Notes: generated by a model from the sequence alone, not told the origin. Numbered from the stretch's first letter, positions 1 to 7,794 are shown. The stretch: 40,851 nucleotides of DNA from a bacterium (GCA_021372575.1 JAJFUE010000003.1:1-40851), one strand, 5' to 3'. Program-made: numbers and translations.

Positions 1-348
1 CGCGATGAATCGCGGGGTTACGAGGACGGGTGGTCCATTGTTGGCCGGCGATCCATGCCGCTTCGGGCCGCAGCGACCTGCTGACGGAATCGCGTTCGAG
101 GGAGGCCTCGATTACGCTCGGGCTACGGCAGGGGAGCCCGAACTGACGCGGGAAGGATAAACCAAAATGTTCGAAAAAGTCGATTCCCTTACGGACCCTT
201 ATGGCCCTTAGGAAACTTAATCTTTAAAAAAAGTGAGATTTTTTTGGGGGAGCGGAGGAGAAATTCAAGGACCTATCCGCCATCCATCAGGGATTTGCTT
301 GCGATCGGAGCCGGGTTTCGGAGAAAATCCGGCGAAGGCCTTGTGGGG
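1..348. other. Non-coding left edge with short repeats
   Basis: No convincing gene is seen. Bases 1-14 form a perfect hairpin (CGCGAT, GA, ATCGCG). Bases about 58-88, read on the minus strand, resemble the GTCAGTAGGTCGCTTCGG motif also found at about 35175 and 40618. A fragment near 110-128 reads CGCTCGGGCTAC, matching the inverted element at 35401-35430. Bases 183-214 hold an imperfect 9-base array built on CCCTTAYGG. A reading frame open from base 1 to a TGA at 82-84 could be the tail of an upstream gene, but it is too short to judge. Confidence 0.5.
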
Positions 349-1920
349 ATGGGAATCGGCGCCGTGGCTTTTGCGAGGAAAAAACCGATCGACATTTGGC
401 TGTGCGTTGTGGCGTTTGCCGTTGCCGTCGGCCTCCGGTTCGCGTTCCAATACCACCAGTTCGACGACGCGTATATCACGTTCCGCTACTGCCTGAACAT
501 CGTGCGCGGCAACGGGTTTGTGTATAACGTCGGCGAGCGGGTGCTCGGGACGACCACGCCGCTGTTCACCGCGCTGCTGGCCGGCCTCGGCTTTGTGTTC
601 CACACGGAAAACTTTCCGCTCATCGCCAACATCATCAATCACGTGGCGGACGGCTGCACGGCGGTGGTGTTGTATGCCATCGGCCGCGGCCTGTGGCGCA
701 GCCGCGCGCCGGCTTTCCTGCTCGCACTCTACTTCGCGGTCAACTTCCACAGCGTTTTTTATAGCGGCAGCGGCATGGAGTGCGAGTTCTACAGCTTCCT
801 GCTGGTGTTCGCGCTGGAGCGCGCGTTGCGGCGGCGGCTGAGGACGGCGCTGCTGCTGGCCGCGATCGCCATCATGACCCGTCCCGACGGCATGATGCTC
901 GGCGTGACGCTGGTCGCCTACATCGTGATCACATCACGCAAGCAATTTCGGATTACCGACCCGCTTCCCGCGCTGGCGCTGCTGGCGGCCTACCTGGGAA
1001 CGATATGGCTCTATTTCGGCACGCTGATGCCGCAGTCGGTCGTGGCGAAGGAAATGATGTGGGGCGGCCTGGATCGCCGCGCCATCTTTGAGTTCCCGAA
1101 CTATTACGAAGTGATGATGTTCTGGAGCGGCTTCCTGTCGCGGAGCCATTCCATGTTTTACTGGAATAACGTGATCCAGGCGATCCCCGTGATCGTGCTG
1201 TTCATGGCGGGCGTTTATGAGATCGGGCGGCGGCGCCGGCGCATGTTGCTGCTGCCGGCGTTCGGCCTGTTCTTCACGTTCGCCTACTCCAAGACGTCGG
1301 TCTATATGTTCTCGTGGTATCTGCTGCCGACGGTGCCGTATCTGGTGCTGGGCGTGTTCGCCGGCGTCAAGCTGCTCGGCGAGAGGCTGTGCGCGGCGCT
1401 ACGTCTCAACCCGGCACGCGGCGCGGCGGTCGTGTGCGCGCTGCTCGTGCTCTCCGGCACGTTCGTCTATTTCGGCGGCAGCATGTACATTCCGTCGTCG
1501 ATCGACCGCGTGATGTATCCACGGCACACGCGCTATCTCTACCTCACGGCGCTGAACAAGATTCCGCCGCAGAAAACGCCGTTTTCGATCCTGGCGCCCG
1601 AGATCGGCTACATCGGCTACTTCCGGCCCGAGGCGCGAATCATCGACGGGATGGGGCTGACCAATCCCGAGGTCACCGATTATTACGGGCAGCCGTCGGT
1701 GGGTTGGCCGAAGCAGGCGACGTTCGTCAATTTCGGCATCGTGCAGGCGTTCAAGCCGGATTACATCATCACGCTGGCGGCGTTCATGGAGCGAGGAATT
1801 GAAAAGCGGCCGGAGTTTTTAAGGGAATACGAACTCATCCCGGTCCCGATCGACATGAGCCTTCCCGACCGCGACCGCGAAGACATTCGGCTGTATCGAA
1901 ACAGGAAGCGCCCGATTTAG
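349..1920 (+). CDS. GT-C fold polytopic membrane glycosyltransferase (AftB/ArnT-like)
   Basis: Predicted integral membrane glycosyltransferase of 523 residues that would use a polyprenyl-phosphate sugar donor. Near the N-terminus, after the first membrane helix, it carries the DDAYITFRY motif followed by NGFVYNVGERVLGTTTPLF. Known GT-C enzymes such as mycobacterial AftB and ArnT/PMT relatives have this pattern (DDAYI..RYa.N...G.G.v.N.gE.v.G.t), where the acidic pair sits in the first extracytoplasmic loop. Many hydrophobic segments follow, then a roughly 120-residue soluble C-terminal part. I chose the ATG at 349, just before the first hydrophobic segment. The frame is open back to a TTG at 244, but that would add 35 residues with no membrane or signal character. 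Its stop overlaps the stop of the convergent FHA gene by four bases. The acceptor is unknown; a role in lipid or cell-surface glycan modification is inference. Confidence 0.8.
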   Translation: MGIGAVAFARKKPIDIWLCVVAFAVAVGLRFAFQYHQFDDAYITFRYCLNIVRGNGFVYNVGERVLGTTTPLFTALLAGLGFVFHTENFPLIANIINHVADGCTAVVLYAIGRGLWRSRAPAFLLALYFAVNFHSVFYSGSGMECEFYSFLLVFALERALRRRLRTALLLAAIAIMTRPDGMMLGVTLVAYIVITSRKQFRITDPLPALALLAAYLGTIWLYFGTLMPQSVVAKEMMWGGLDRRAIFEFPNYYEVMMFWSGFLSRSHSMFYWNNVIQAIPVIVLFMAGVYEIGRRRRRMLLLPAFGLFFTFAYSKTSVYMFSWYLLPTVPYLVLGVFAGVKLLGERLCAALRLNPARGAAVVCALLVLSGTFVYFGGSMYIPSSIDRVMYPRHTRYLYLTALNKIPPQKTPFSILAPEIGYIGYFRPEARIIDGMGLTNPEVTDYYGQPSVGWPKQATFVNFGIVQAFKPDYIITLAAFMERGIEKRPEFLREYELIPVPIDMSLPDRDREDIRLYRNRKRPI

Positions 1921-2909
1921 GCCCCGGGGGCGACGGAGATCTTGTCGGAGCCTTTTTCGGAGCGGGCGTGACGCGCGAAGTGGCCGGGGCGCACGCGCAA
2001 CAGCGACCCCAGGTGCGACGCGATGAAGTAAAGCGAGCGCAGCTCGTTGAAGCTATAGGTCACCGACCCGTCCTCGGCGTCGAGGTAGATGAAGCCGAAC
2101 AGCTCGTCGGGGGTCTGGATCGGCGCGGCGGTGAAGGAATGGATGCGCTTGCCGCTTTTGAGGCCGAGCTTGGCGAAGCGACGGTCGCGGTGGATATTCG
2201 CGCAGCAGATGCACTTTTCCTCCGCGAGCACGTATTGCAGGACCGGCTGGCCGATCACGATCGTGGCGCTGTTGTCGGCCGTCACGATGGCGCGCACCTT
2301 GAGGTTCTTCTTGGATTCGTCGGCTTCCATGATCACGCCGCGGTGGCCGCCGAGCATGGACAGCGTGCAGCGCAGGGCGCCCTCGAACAGGCCGCGCTGG
2401 TCATGCGCCTCGTCCATCTCGCGGATCGCGCGCAGGAGCATGATCGCGTTGTCGAGGGTGAAGAAGCTGTTGCGGTCGGGGTCGGTGAACAGCGTCTCGA
2501 GCGCGGTGTTCATCGCCTCGGGGCTGAAGACCTCGGCCGGGGCGGGCTTCTCGTTGCCGGTGTTGATGTTCTTCTCGAGCAGGTATTCGCCGCGGCGCGA
2601 CAGGTTCTGCTTGAGGTCGAAATTCTCGGGGGGCTCGAAGAACAGAACGGTGGCGCCGAGGACGATCTCGTCGCCGGGCTTGAGGACGGCCTCGCGGACG
2701 CGCTCGCCGCCGACGAAGATGCCGTTGCGGCTCTTGAGGTCCTTGATGACGACCTGGTCGTCGTGCTCGAAGATGATGGCGTGGGAACGGGAGATCTCGG
2801 CGTCGCGCAAGCACAGCGAATTGAACACGTCGCGGCCGATCGTGATCTGCTGATCGAACTGGACCTCCATGGTGTTGTCGGGATTGATGACCAGCAATTT
2901 CTTGCTCAT
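1917..2909 (-). CDS. FHA-GAF domain signalling protein
   Basis: A cytoplasmic 330-residue protein. The N-terminal forkhead-associated domain (residues about 5-92) keeps the canonical phosphothreonine-binding residues: GR at 25-26, SRSH at 40-43 and SRNG at 60-63. A linker of about 65 residues follows, then a C-terminal GAF domain (about 160-310) ending in a 10-20 residue basic tail. The GAF domain contains an unusual KCICC cluster where relatives usually have a single cysteine or none. FHA-GAF proteins generally read phosphothreonine marks and a small ligand or redox state; here both the partner kinase and the ligand are unknown and no Ser/Thr kinase lies nearby. The start at 2909 is preceded by GGAG eight bases upstream and begins exactly at the FHA strand; the frame is open further upstream but without family support. 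It is transcribed towards the GT-C gene. Confidence 0.88.
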   Translation of the reverse strand: MSKKLLVINPDNTMEVQFDQQITIGRDVFNSLCLRDAEISRSHAIIFEHDDQVVIKDLKSRNGIFVGGERVREAVLKPGDEIVLGATVLFFEPPENFDLKQNLSRRGEYLLEKNINTGNEKPAPAEVFSPEAMNTALETLFTDPDRNSFFTLDNAIMLLRAIREMDEAHDQRGLFEGALRCTLSMLGGHRGVIMEADESKKNLKVRAIVTADNSATIVIGQPVLQYVLAEEKCICCANIHRDRRFAKLGLKSGKRIHSFTAAPIQTPDELFGFIYLDAEDGSVTYSFNELRSLYFIASHLGSLLRVRPGHFARHARSEKGSDKISVAPGA

Positions 2910-3006
2910 CGCTGAACTCCTTGGATGCCCAGGCAAACGGCCCTCGCAAAGACGGACCGGTTTGATTATCTTATAGGACGCTTTGGGGCTTGTCGCCACT
3001 AAATAA

Positions 3007-3090
3007 GTGCGGAGGACGGAGTGCGGAATGCGGAATCGATTTGGTTTCGATTACGATTACGAGCACGAGCACGAGCACGAACACGAACAA
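3007..3090 (+). repeat. Heptad array plus 6-base GATTAC/GAGCAC array upstream of pyrE
   Basis: Bases 3007-3034 are four 7-base units (GTGCGGA, GGACGGA, GTGCGGA, ATGCGGA). Bases 3046-3090 are the 6-base family: TTCGATTACGATTAC, then GAGCAC three times, then GAACAC. The array occupies the pyrE leader and is open in the pyrE frame, where it would encode a DYDYEHEHEHEHE tract. I place translation start after it. Confidence 0.85.
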
Positions 3091-3105
3091 GAACGGAGAT
3101 CAAGC

Positions 3106-3774
3106 GTGCAGCAATACAAACGCGAGTGCATTGAATTCATGGTGCGGTGCGAGGCGCTGCGGTTCGGGCGGTTTTTGACCAAGAGCGGGCGGACGAGCCC
3201 GTATTTCATGAACGCCGGGCGGTTCGACAGCGGGGCGCGGCTGGCGACTCTGGGCGGGTTCTATGCCCGGGCGATTATGGAGAATATGGGCGACCGGTTC
3301 GACCTGCTGTTCGGGCCGGCGTATAAGGGGATCCCGCTCGTGGCGGCGGCGTCGATCGCGCTGGCCGGGATGGGGCGCGACGTGCCGTTCACGTTCAACC
3401 GCAAGGAAATCAAGGATCACGGTGAGGGCGGCGGCCTGATCGGGCGTGCGCCGAAAAATGGGGACAGGATCGTCATCGTCGAGGACGTGACGACCGCCGG
3501 GACGTCTGTGCGCGAGACGGCGGCGCTGCTTGGGTCGGTGGCCGACGTGAAGCTGGCCGGGCTGGTCGTGCTGGTCGATCGCCAGGAGAAAGGCCCCGGC
3601 GGCAAGGGGGCCCTCACGGAGCTCAAAGAGGAATTTGGGATCGAGGCGTTCGCGATCGTCACGCTTGACGAGATCGTTGAGCATCTGCACGGCAAGCCGG
3701 TTGACGGCAAGGTTGTGCTCGATGACGCGGCGCTCGGGGAGATCAAGGAATACCGGGCGCAATATGGGGCGTGA
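3106..3774 (+). CDS. pyrE: Orotate phosphoribosyltransferase
   Basis: Joins orotate to PRPP to make orotidine 5'-monophosphate in de novo pyrimidine synthesis; cytoplasmic, normally a dimer. The 222-residue product shows the KSGRTSPYFMNAG segment, the GPAYKGIPL substrate loop, the FNRKEIKDHGEGG catalytic loop and the PRPP-binding signature IVIVEDVTTAGTS. Length fits the bacterial family (about 210-220). I chose the GTG at 3106 because GGAG lies eight bases upstream and the family begins there; an ATG at 3028 in the same frame would add a repeat-encoded acidic/histidine tract. The thrC gene follows in the same direction. The pyrE stop TGA overlaps a GTG in the thrC frame, but that GTG leads through another repeat and is probably not the thrC start. 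Confidence 0.95.
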   Translation: MQQYKRECIEFMVRCEALRFGRFLTKSGRTSPYFMNAGRFDSGARLATLGGFYARAIMENMGDRFDLLFGPAYKGIPLVAAASIALAGMGRDVPFTFNRKEIKDHGEGGGLIGRAPKNGDRIVIVEDVTTAGTSVRETAALLGSVADVKLAGLVVLVDRQEKGPGGKGALTELKEEFGIEAFAIVTLDEIVEHLHGKPVDGKVVLDDAALGEIKEYRAQYGA

Positions 3775-3779
3775 GAAAT

Positions 3780-3812
3780 GGGTCCTATAGGTCTTATAGG
3801 TCCTATAGGTCA
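3780..3812 (+). repeat. 9-base GGTCYTATA tandem array
   Basis: Units GGTCCTATA, GGTCTTATA, GGTCCTATA, GGTC in direct order between pyrE and thrC. Each unit pair contains the palindrome CCTATAGG. Related arrays are at 12365-12400, 25253-25300 and 39290-39344. Read in the thrC frame it is open and encodes repeated SYR. Confidence 0.85.
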
Positions 3813-3899
3813 CACGGGAACGATCTCGCACGATTCCCCGTTGCGCGAGTCGTTGCTGCTGAGTATCTTGAAAAAGATTACGTTGCGGAAGGGTGGGCT

Positions 3900-5252
3900 A
3901 TGGGTTCTCTCAAGTTTTACAGCACAAACGGCAAGGCGCCGATGGTCGATCTGAAGGGTGCGCTGCTGGCCGGGCAGGCGCCCGACCGTGGGCTTTACAT
4001 GCCGGAGCATGTCCCGACGCTCGATGCCGGGACGATCGCGTCGTTCGCCAAGCGGCCGTATCACGAGATCGCCGAAGAAGTGATCTGGCGCTATGCCGAG
4101 GGTGTCATTGATCGGGGGACGCTCGGCGAGCTCTGCCGCGACGCTTATAACTATGACGTGCCGCTGGAGAAGGTCTATGACCGCGTGCATGTGATGCGGC
4201 TGGACCGGGGGCCGACGGCGTCGTTCAAGGATTTCGCGGCGCGGATGATGGCGCGGCTGATCGGGCGGTTCGTGCGCGAGGACGGCCGCGAGCTGCTGAT
4301 CCTGACCGCTACGAGCGGCGATACCGGCTCGGCGGTGGCGAGCGCGTTCCACGGGGTGCCGGGGATCAAGGTGCTGGTGCTGTTTCCGATCAACGAGGTC
4401 AGCGACCGCCAGCGCAAGCAGATGACGACGCTGCGCGATAACATCCGGACGATCGCGATCGACGGCAAGTTCGACGACGCGCAGGCGATGGTCAAGCGCG
4501 CGTTCAGCGATCCGGCGCTTTCGGGGCTGCCGCTGTCGTCGGCGAATTCCATTAATATTGGCCGTTTGCTGCCGCAGTCGGTCTATTATTTCTACGCGGC
4601 GTCGCGCGTGGCGCAGGCCGGCGAACCGGTGGTGCTGTCCGTGCCGTCGGGCAACTTCGGCGACATGATGGGCGCGGTGCTGGCGCGCGAAATGGGGCTG
4701 CCGGTCAAACGGCTGGTCGTGCCGGTCAACGAGAACGACGAGTTCCCGAAGTTCCTCGCCACCGAACATTACGAGAAGGTCGAGCCGAGCCGGGCGTGCA
4801 TTTCCAACGCGATGAACGTGGGGCACCCGAGCAATCTCGCGCGGCTGGTGAACGTCTATGGCGGGTGGCTTGACGAGACGGGCGTGCTGCACAAGGCGCC
4901 GGATTTCGCGGCGATGCGGCGGGATTTGTTCTCGACGTCGGTCACCGACCAGGAGACGCGCGACGCGATCAAGAAGGCGTGGGACGATTACAAGCTGCTG
5001 CTCGAGCCGCACGGGGCGGTCGGCTGGAAGGGGTTCCTCGATTATTGCGCGAGCGAGCCGCTCGGCAACGCGCCGGCGGTGGTCGTCGAGACGGCCCACC
5101 CGGCCAAGTTCCCCGACGAGATCGAGCGCACGACGGGGGTTCACCCCGACGCGCCGCCCGCGCTCGCCGCGCTGGATGGATTGACGGAAGATTACGATTC
5201 AATGCCGGCGGAATACGAGGCGTTCAAGGCGTACTTGGTGAAGAAGTATTAA
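3900..5252 (+). CDS. thrC: Threonine synthase
   Basis: PLP-dependent conversion of O-phosphohomoserine to threonine. The 450-residue protein has the GLYMPE N-terminal segment and the PLP lysine in GPTASFKDFAARMM (Lys110), followed by ATSGDTGSA and the phosphate-binding SVPSGNFGD. These place it with the E. coli/yeast-type threonine synthases rather than the shorter plant-type group; length agrees. The ATG at 3900 is preceded by a purine-rich GGAAGGGTGGG and starts at the usual family N-terminus. The frame stays open upstream to a GTG overlapping the pyrE stop, which would add 43 residues including a repeat-encoded SYRSYRSYR tract. Probably co-transcribed with pyrE; the pairing of pyrimidine and threonine genes has no obvious regulatory logic that I can see. 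Confidence 0.95.
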   Translation: MGSLKFYSTNGKAPMVDLKGALLAGQAPDRGLYMPEHVPTLDAGTIASFAKRPYHEIAEEVIWRYAEGVIDRGTLGELCRDAYNYDVPLEKVYDRVHVMRLDRGPTASFKDFAARMMARLIGRFVREDGRELLILTATSGDTGSAVASAFHGVPGIKVLVLFPINEVSDRQRKQMTTLRDNIRTIAIDGKFDDAQAMVKRAFSDPALSGLPLSSANSINIGRLLPQSVYYFYAASRVAQAGEPVVLSVPSGNFGDMMGAVLAREMGLPVKRLVVPVNENDEFPKFLATEHYEKVEPSRACISNAMNVGHPSNLARLVNVYGGWLDETGVLHKAPDFAAMRRDLFSTSVTDQETRDAIKKAWDDYKLLLEPHGAVGWKGFLDYCASEPLGNAPAVVVETAHPAKFPDEIERTTGVHPDAPPALAALDGLTEDYDSMPAEYEAFKAYLVKKY

Positions 5253-5262
5253 TTCGATTTAA

Positions 5263-5512
5263 ACAGGAGGAAACGGAGAGAACAGAGAAATTGTTCATCG
5301 GTTCTTCTTGCATAAAACCATGAAGAAAAAAACGGGCGAGAGCGATTTAGGCATTCCAGAGCTTAAACGCGGGGAACTTGGAATAGGCGTGCGCGGCAAG
5401 TATTATCGACGCTTCCTGCGTGGCAGTCGTATCGTCGTGATGAATTCAAAAACGAATAAACCGAATACGAAATCAAAATAGAGATTTCTCTGTTCCCTCC
5501 GTTTCCTCCTGT
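5263..5512. repeat. 28-bp inverted repeat (27/28) enclosing a 194-bp cargo
   Basis: Left arm 5263-5290 begins ACAGGAGGAAACGGAG and ends CAGAGAAA. Right arm 5485-5512 is its reverse complement with one mismatch. The 194 bp between them hold a 53-codon open frame. A closely similar inverted pair at 35264-35318 forms a tight hairpin with no insert. Confidence 0.88.
5320..5481 (+). pseudogene. Truncated antitoxin-like small protein (53 codons)
   Basis: An ATG-initiated frame of 53 codons ending in TAG. The first two thirds look like a real protein: it starts MKKKTGESDLGIPELKRGEL and continues GVRGKYYRRFLRGSRIVVM. That central G-x-R-G-K-Y...G-S-x-x-V-V pattern resembles, from memory, small antitoxin-like proteins which normally continue with a Leu-x-Pro-Asp/Glu-Val-Ala segment and 20-40 more residues. 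Here the sequence instead switches after VVM to an Asn/Lys-rich tail encoded by A-rich quasi-repeat DNA. I read it as a 3'-truncated remnant carried between inverted repeats, with no toxin gene beside it. It could still be an expressed small protein. The family assignment rests on recall only. Confidence 0.5.
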
Positions 5513-5518
5513 TCAGAT

Positions 5519-5896
5519 TTATTTCTCGATGATCACGATCGCGGCGGCGATGTCGCGGGCGTGGGTGATGGAGACGTGGGCGCGGCGCATGCCGATGGCT
5601 TGCGCGCGCTCGGCGGCGCGGCCGTGGAAATGGATGTATGGGCGCTCGCCTTCGGCGCGCACGATTTCGATGTCTTTCCATAAAATTCCGCGCGCGATGC
5701 CCGTGCCGAGGGCTTTGGATCCGGCTTCTTTCGCCGCGTAACGCGCCGCGAGCCGCGGGACCGGATCGTGATGCAGGTTCGCGAAGCGCATTTCTTCCTC
5801 GGTGTAACAACGCTTGAGAAAGCGGTCGCCGTGGCGCGCAAGGACGGCGCGGATGCGGGCGAGTTCGGTCTGGTCGAAGCCGATGCCGATGATCAT
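5519..5896 (-). CDS. acpS: Holo-[acyl-carrier-protein] synthase
   Basis: Transfers 4'-phosphopantetheine from CoA to apo-ACP, activating fatty acid synthesis; cytoplasmic trimer in characterised members. The 125-residue length is typical. The N-terminal IIGIGFDQTEL carries the magnesium-binding Asp8, and RYAAKEAGSKALGTG holds the catalytic Lys56-Glu57 and Lys61 of the family. The C-terminal half has the HVSITHARDIAAA strand. The leader is unusual: from five bases upstream of the ATG it is a run of six 7-base units, and the only plausible ribosome-binding purines (AGGA, nine bases upstream) belong to that array. It is convergent with the inverted-repeat cassette and divergent from the two membrane-protein paralogs. 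Confidence 0.95.
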   Translation of the reverse strand: MIIGIGFDQTELARIRAVLARHGDRFLKRCYTEEEMRFANLHHDPVPRLAARYAAKEAGSKALGTGIARGILWKDIEIVRAEGERPYIHFHGRAAERAQAIGMRRAHVSITHARDIAAAIVIIEK

Positions 5897-5900
5897 GGGA

Positions 5901-5944
5901 AGTCCTGAGTGCTGAGTCCTGAGTCCTGAGTGCTGAGTTTTGAG
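5901..5944. repeat. Heptad array in the acpS leader
   Basis: Six consecutive 7-base units on the plus strand: AGTCCTG, AGTGCTG, AGTCCTG, AGTCCTG, AGTGCTG, AGTTTTG, then AG. On the acpS (minus) strand the last unit supplies AGGACT just before CCCATG, so the array contributes the likely Shine-Dalgarno bases. Confidence 0.9.
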
Positions 5945-5963
5945 AGAAAAACAAATTCAAATA

Positions 5964-6012
5964 CAGTTCACGAAATACACGAAATGACTCACGAAAGACA
6001 CGAAAATGTTTT
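5964..6012 (+). repeat. CACGAAA-type interspersed repeat
   Basis: CAGTTCACGAAATACACGAA is followed by further CACGAAA words and ends in ATGTTTTCGTG. Related copies flank 27766-27893 in inverted arrangement. Confidence 0.75.
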
Positions 6013-6121
6013 CGTGGCGCGATTTGCAAATTGATCCGTGGGGCACAGGGACGAGAAGGTTGATTTCTTTGATTCGGTGTGATTTTTGTGTTTTGATGTT
6101 CCAAGATAACAAGGGCGGACC

Positions 6122-6925
6122 ATGGGAATCGAGTTCAAAAAGCTTATCATTAAAAGCCTCAGGAATGATCAGGTCATCGTCATTCCGATCGCGATTGTTC
6201 TGCTTTTGCTGTTGTTCCATTTTCCGCGAGCAGGATTCCGGGTGTTGAAGTTCATGAGTCTCATGATGGCGGGACTCCTTTTTCTGGTGGTCGCAATTGT
6301 GATCATCGCCATGTATATCGTACCGCGCTTTCAAAAGCGCAAATGGCGGGGAAGGGCCGAGCCGGATAGCGAAGAGTTTCGGGAATGGCTTATGGGTCAA
6401 ATTCGCGATCTGCGGGCGATTGGTTTTTTCCAGGCCGACCGAATGCTCAGCGACCAGGAGCTTTTTGACAAAGTGCTGGCGGAGATGGTCGAGCGCGAAG
6501 GGAACGATCTGACCGCCTGCAGGGTTGCGCCGTGCCTGATTGCGGCGTTGGACCAGGATCGGGTCTATTACGAGGACACGGAGGACGATCGGTATCTCAA
6601 TGACGACGGTTGGGTTGAGATCGTTCAAGACGTGGCGCGAATCTCGCGCGGCGCGTTCAAGCCTGAGAATATCGAGGCGAAATGCGATTATGACAAGAAG
6701 TCGGCCGAAGTTCTGTTCGATCAAAACGGCCGGCGGCATTCATTGAAATTCAAGCTGGACGGGGATTGGATGGATCCAGCGCTGTTTGATCAATTCAACC
6801 CTTTCGTCAGCGACGCGGGATATCAATACGCAGCTGAATTCAGCGATCACGGGCAATGGTGTTTTGTCGTCGCAGTAAAAGATGAAGAGAGAAAAATATT
6901 GAAGAAAATGGGCTGGAATATTTAA
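6122..6925 (+). CDS. Membrane-anchored protein, tandem paralog 1, unknown function
   Basis: A 267-residue protein with two N-terminal hydrophobic segments (about residues 18-34 and 43-67), then a basic stop-transfer stretch (RFQKRKWRGR) and a cytoplasmic domain of about 190 residues. I do not recognise the family. It is clearly homologous to the next gene. Shared blocks are F-R-E/D-W...QxRxLRxxGF near the start of the soluble domain, ARISRGxFxPxNI in the middle, NPFVxxAGYxY, and SDHxQxC followed by VxxEER near the end. The C-terminus ends KMGWNI, and its partner ends GLGWKV. ATG at 6122 is preceded by AAGGGCGG. The gap to the second gene is 61 bases, so they are probably one operon. The two may form a heteromeric membrane complex, which is inference. 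Confidence 0.75.
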   Translation: MGIEFKKLIIKSLRNDQVIVIPIAIVLLLLLFHFPRAGFRVLKFMSLMMAGLLFLVVAIVIIAMYIVPRFQKRKWRGRAEPDSEEFREWLMGQIRDLRAIGFFQADRMLSDQELFDKVLAEMVEREGNDLTACRVAPCLIAALDQDRVYYEDTEDDRYLNDDGWVEIVQDVARISRGAFKPENIEAKCDYDKKSAEVLFDQNGRRHSLKFKLDGDWMDPALFDQFNPFVSDAGYQYAAEFSDHGQWCFVVAVKDEERKILKKMGWNI

Positions 6926-6986
6926 TGGCCCGAAACTGAATCGCAGACATCAGTGCACATTGAGAGTTCCTGAAAAGCCGGAATGA

Positions 6987-7673
6987 ATGCATACAACGAA
7001 CATTTACATACTCGCAACGGTGCTGTGTGCGGCTGTGCTTTTTATCGTCTTTTTGCTTGTCAAGGATCTTCAAATACAGATTAAAAACAGGCGGAACAAG
7101 AGGCGGCGCCAAGCTGTTCTCGAGAGCAAGGATTTTCGGGATTGGATTGGGAATCAGGTCCGCGTGCTGCGCTCATTGGGTTTTCTCAAGCAAGCGAGCG
7201 AGTTGTCGGACGAGGAGATCATGAGCTTTTTTATGAATCAGATGACAGAAGTGGATCCGGGCATATATCGGGAAGCGCCTTACCTGCTTGTGTTCACGGA
7301 CGAAGATCGAGTTCTGTGCGACGAAATGGAAATCAAACGTTTGTCGGAACCAAAAGAGTGGATTGATTTTCTACAGGGCTGGGCAAGGATTTCGCGGGGC
7401 GTTTTCCAACCGACGAATATCAAGGCTGCCATGAATCAGGAGAAGAACGCGGTCGAAATCATTTTCGATCATCGAGGCGAAAGGCAATCAATTCGGCTGA
7501 CTATAGATCGCAAGGGGATGGGGCCGCAAATCTGCGAGAAGTTAAACCCTTTTGTAAGGCCGGCGGGCTATGAATACGTGCTCGAAACGAGCGACCACGT
7601 TCAAAGCTGTTTGGCGGTGGTGGTCACGCCGGAAGAAAGAAATCGGCTGAAGGGATTGGGGTGGAAGGTATAA
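6987..7673 (+). CDS. Membrane-anchored protein, tandem paralog 2, unknown function
   Basis: A 228-residue protein with a single N-terminal membrane segment (about residues 6-25), a highly basic juxtamembrane stretch (KNRRNKRRR) and a soluble domain that aligns with the preceding gene along its length. Conserved positions include DFRDWIGNQVRVLRSLGF, ARISRGVFQPTNI, NPFVRPAGYEYVLETSDH and the closing WKV. Compared with its partner it lacks the first membrane segment. Two overlapping candidate starts exist (ATG at 6983 is out of frame; ATG at 6987 is in frame). Function unknown; the strict conservation of the ARISRG-F and SDH blocks suggests a ligand or protein interface rather than a structural spacer. 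Confidence 0.75.
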   Translation: MHTTNIYILATVLCAAVLFIVFLLVKDLQIQIKNRRNKRRRQAVLESKDFRDWIGNQVRVLRSLGFLKQASELSDEEIMSFFMNQMTEVDPGIYREAPYLLVFTDEDRVLCDEMEIKRLSEPKEWIDFLQGWARISRGVFQPTNIKAAMNQEKNAVEIIFDHRGERQSIRLTIDRKGMGPQICEKLNPFVRPAGYEYVLETSDHVQSCLAVVVTPEERNRLKGLGWKV

Positions 7674-7750
7674 ACAGCAAGACATCAATAGTCATGATTG
7701 AACCGCTACGCGGTTCAAATACTCACAGATAATACAATATCCAAGCCGCA

Positions 7751-7778
7751 CACGGATTGAACGGATTTTCACGGATCA
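7751..7778 (+). repeat. CACGGATTGAACGGATTTTC repeat
   Basis: A quasi-periodic run of CACGGAT words between the second paralog and the 6-base array. Its internal repetition resembles the other spacer elements in this window. Confidence 0.6.
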
Positions 7779-7794
7779 GAGTAAGTGTCCCGGC

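Noticed and set aside
1-84. Tail of an upstream gene entering the window
   Set aside because: The open stretch ending at 84 is under 30 codons, overlaps a repeat word and has no recognisable protein character.
3046-3090. Possible CRISPR array from the regular short repeats
   Set aside because: Unit length is 6-9 bases with no unique spacers and no cas genes nearby.
3007-3105. N-terminal DYDYEHEHEHEHE extension of pyrE
   Set aside because: Encoded by the dispersed 6-base repeat. Family length and the GGAG site support GTG 3106.
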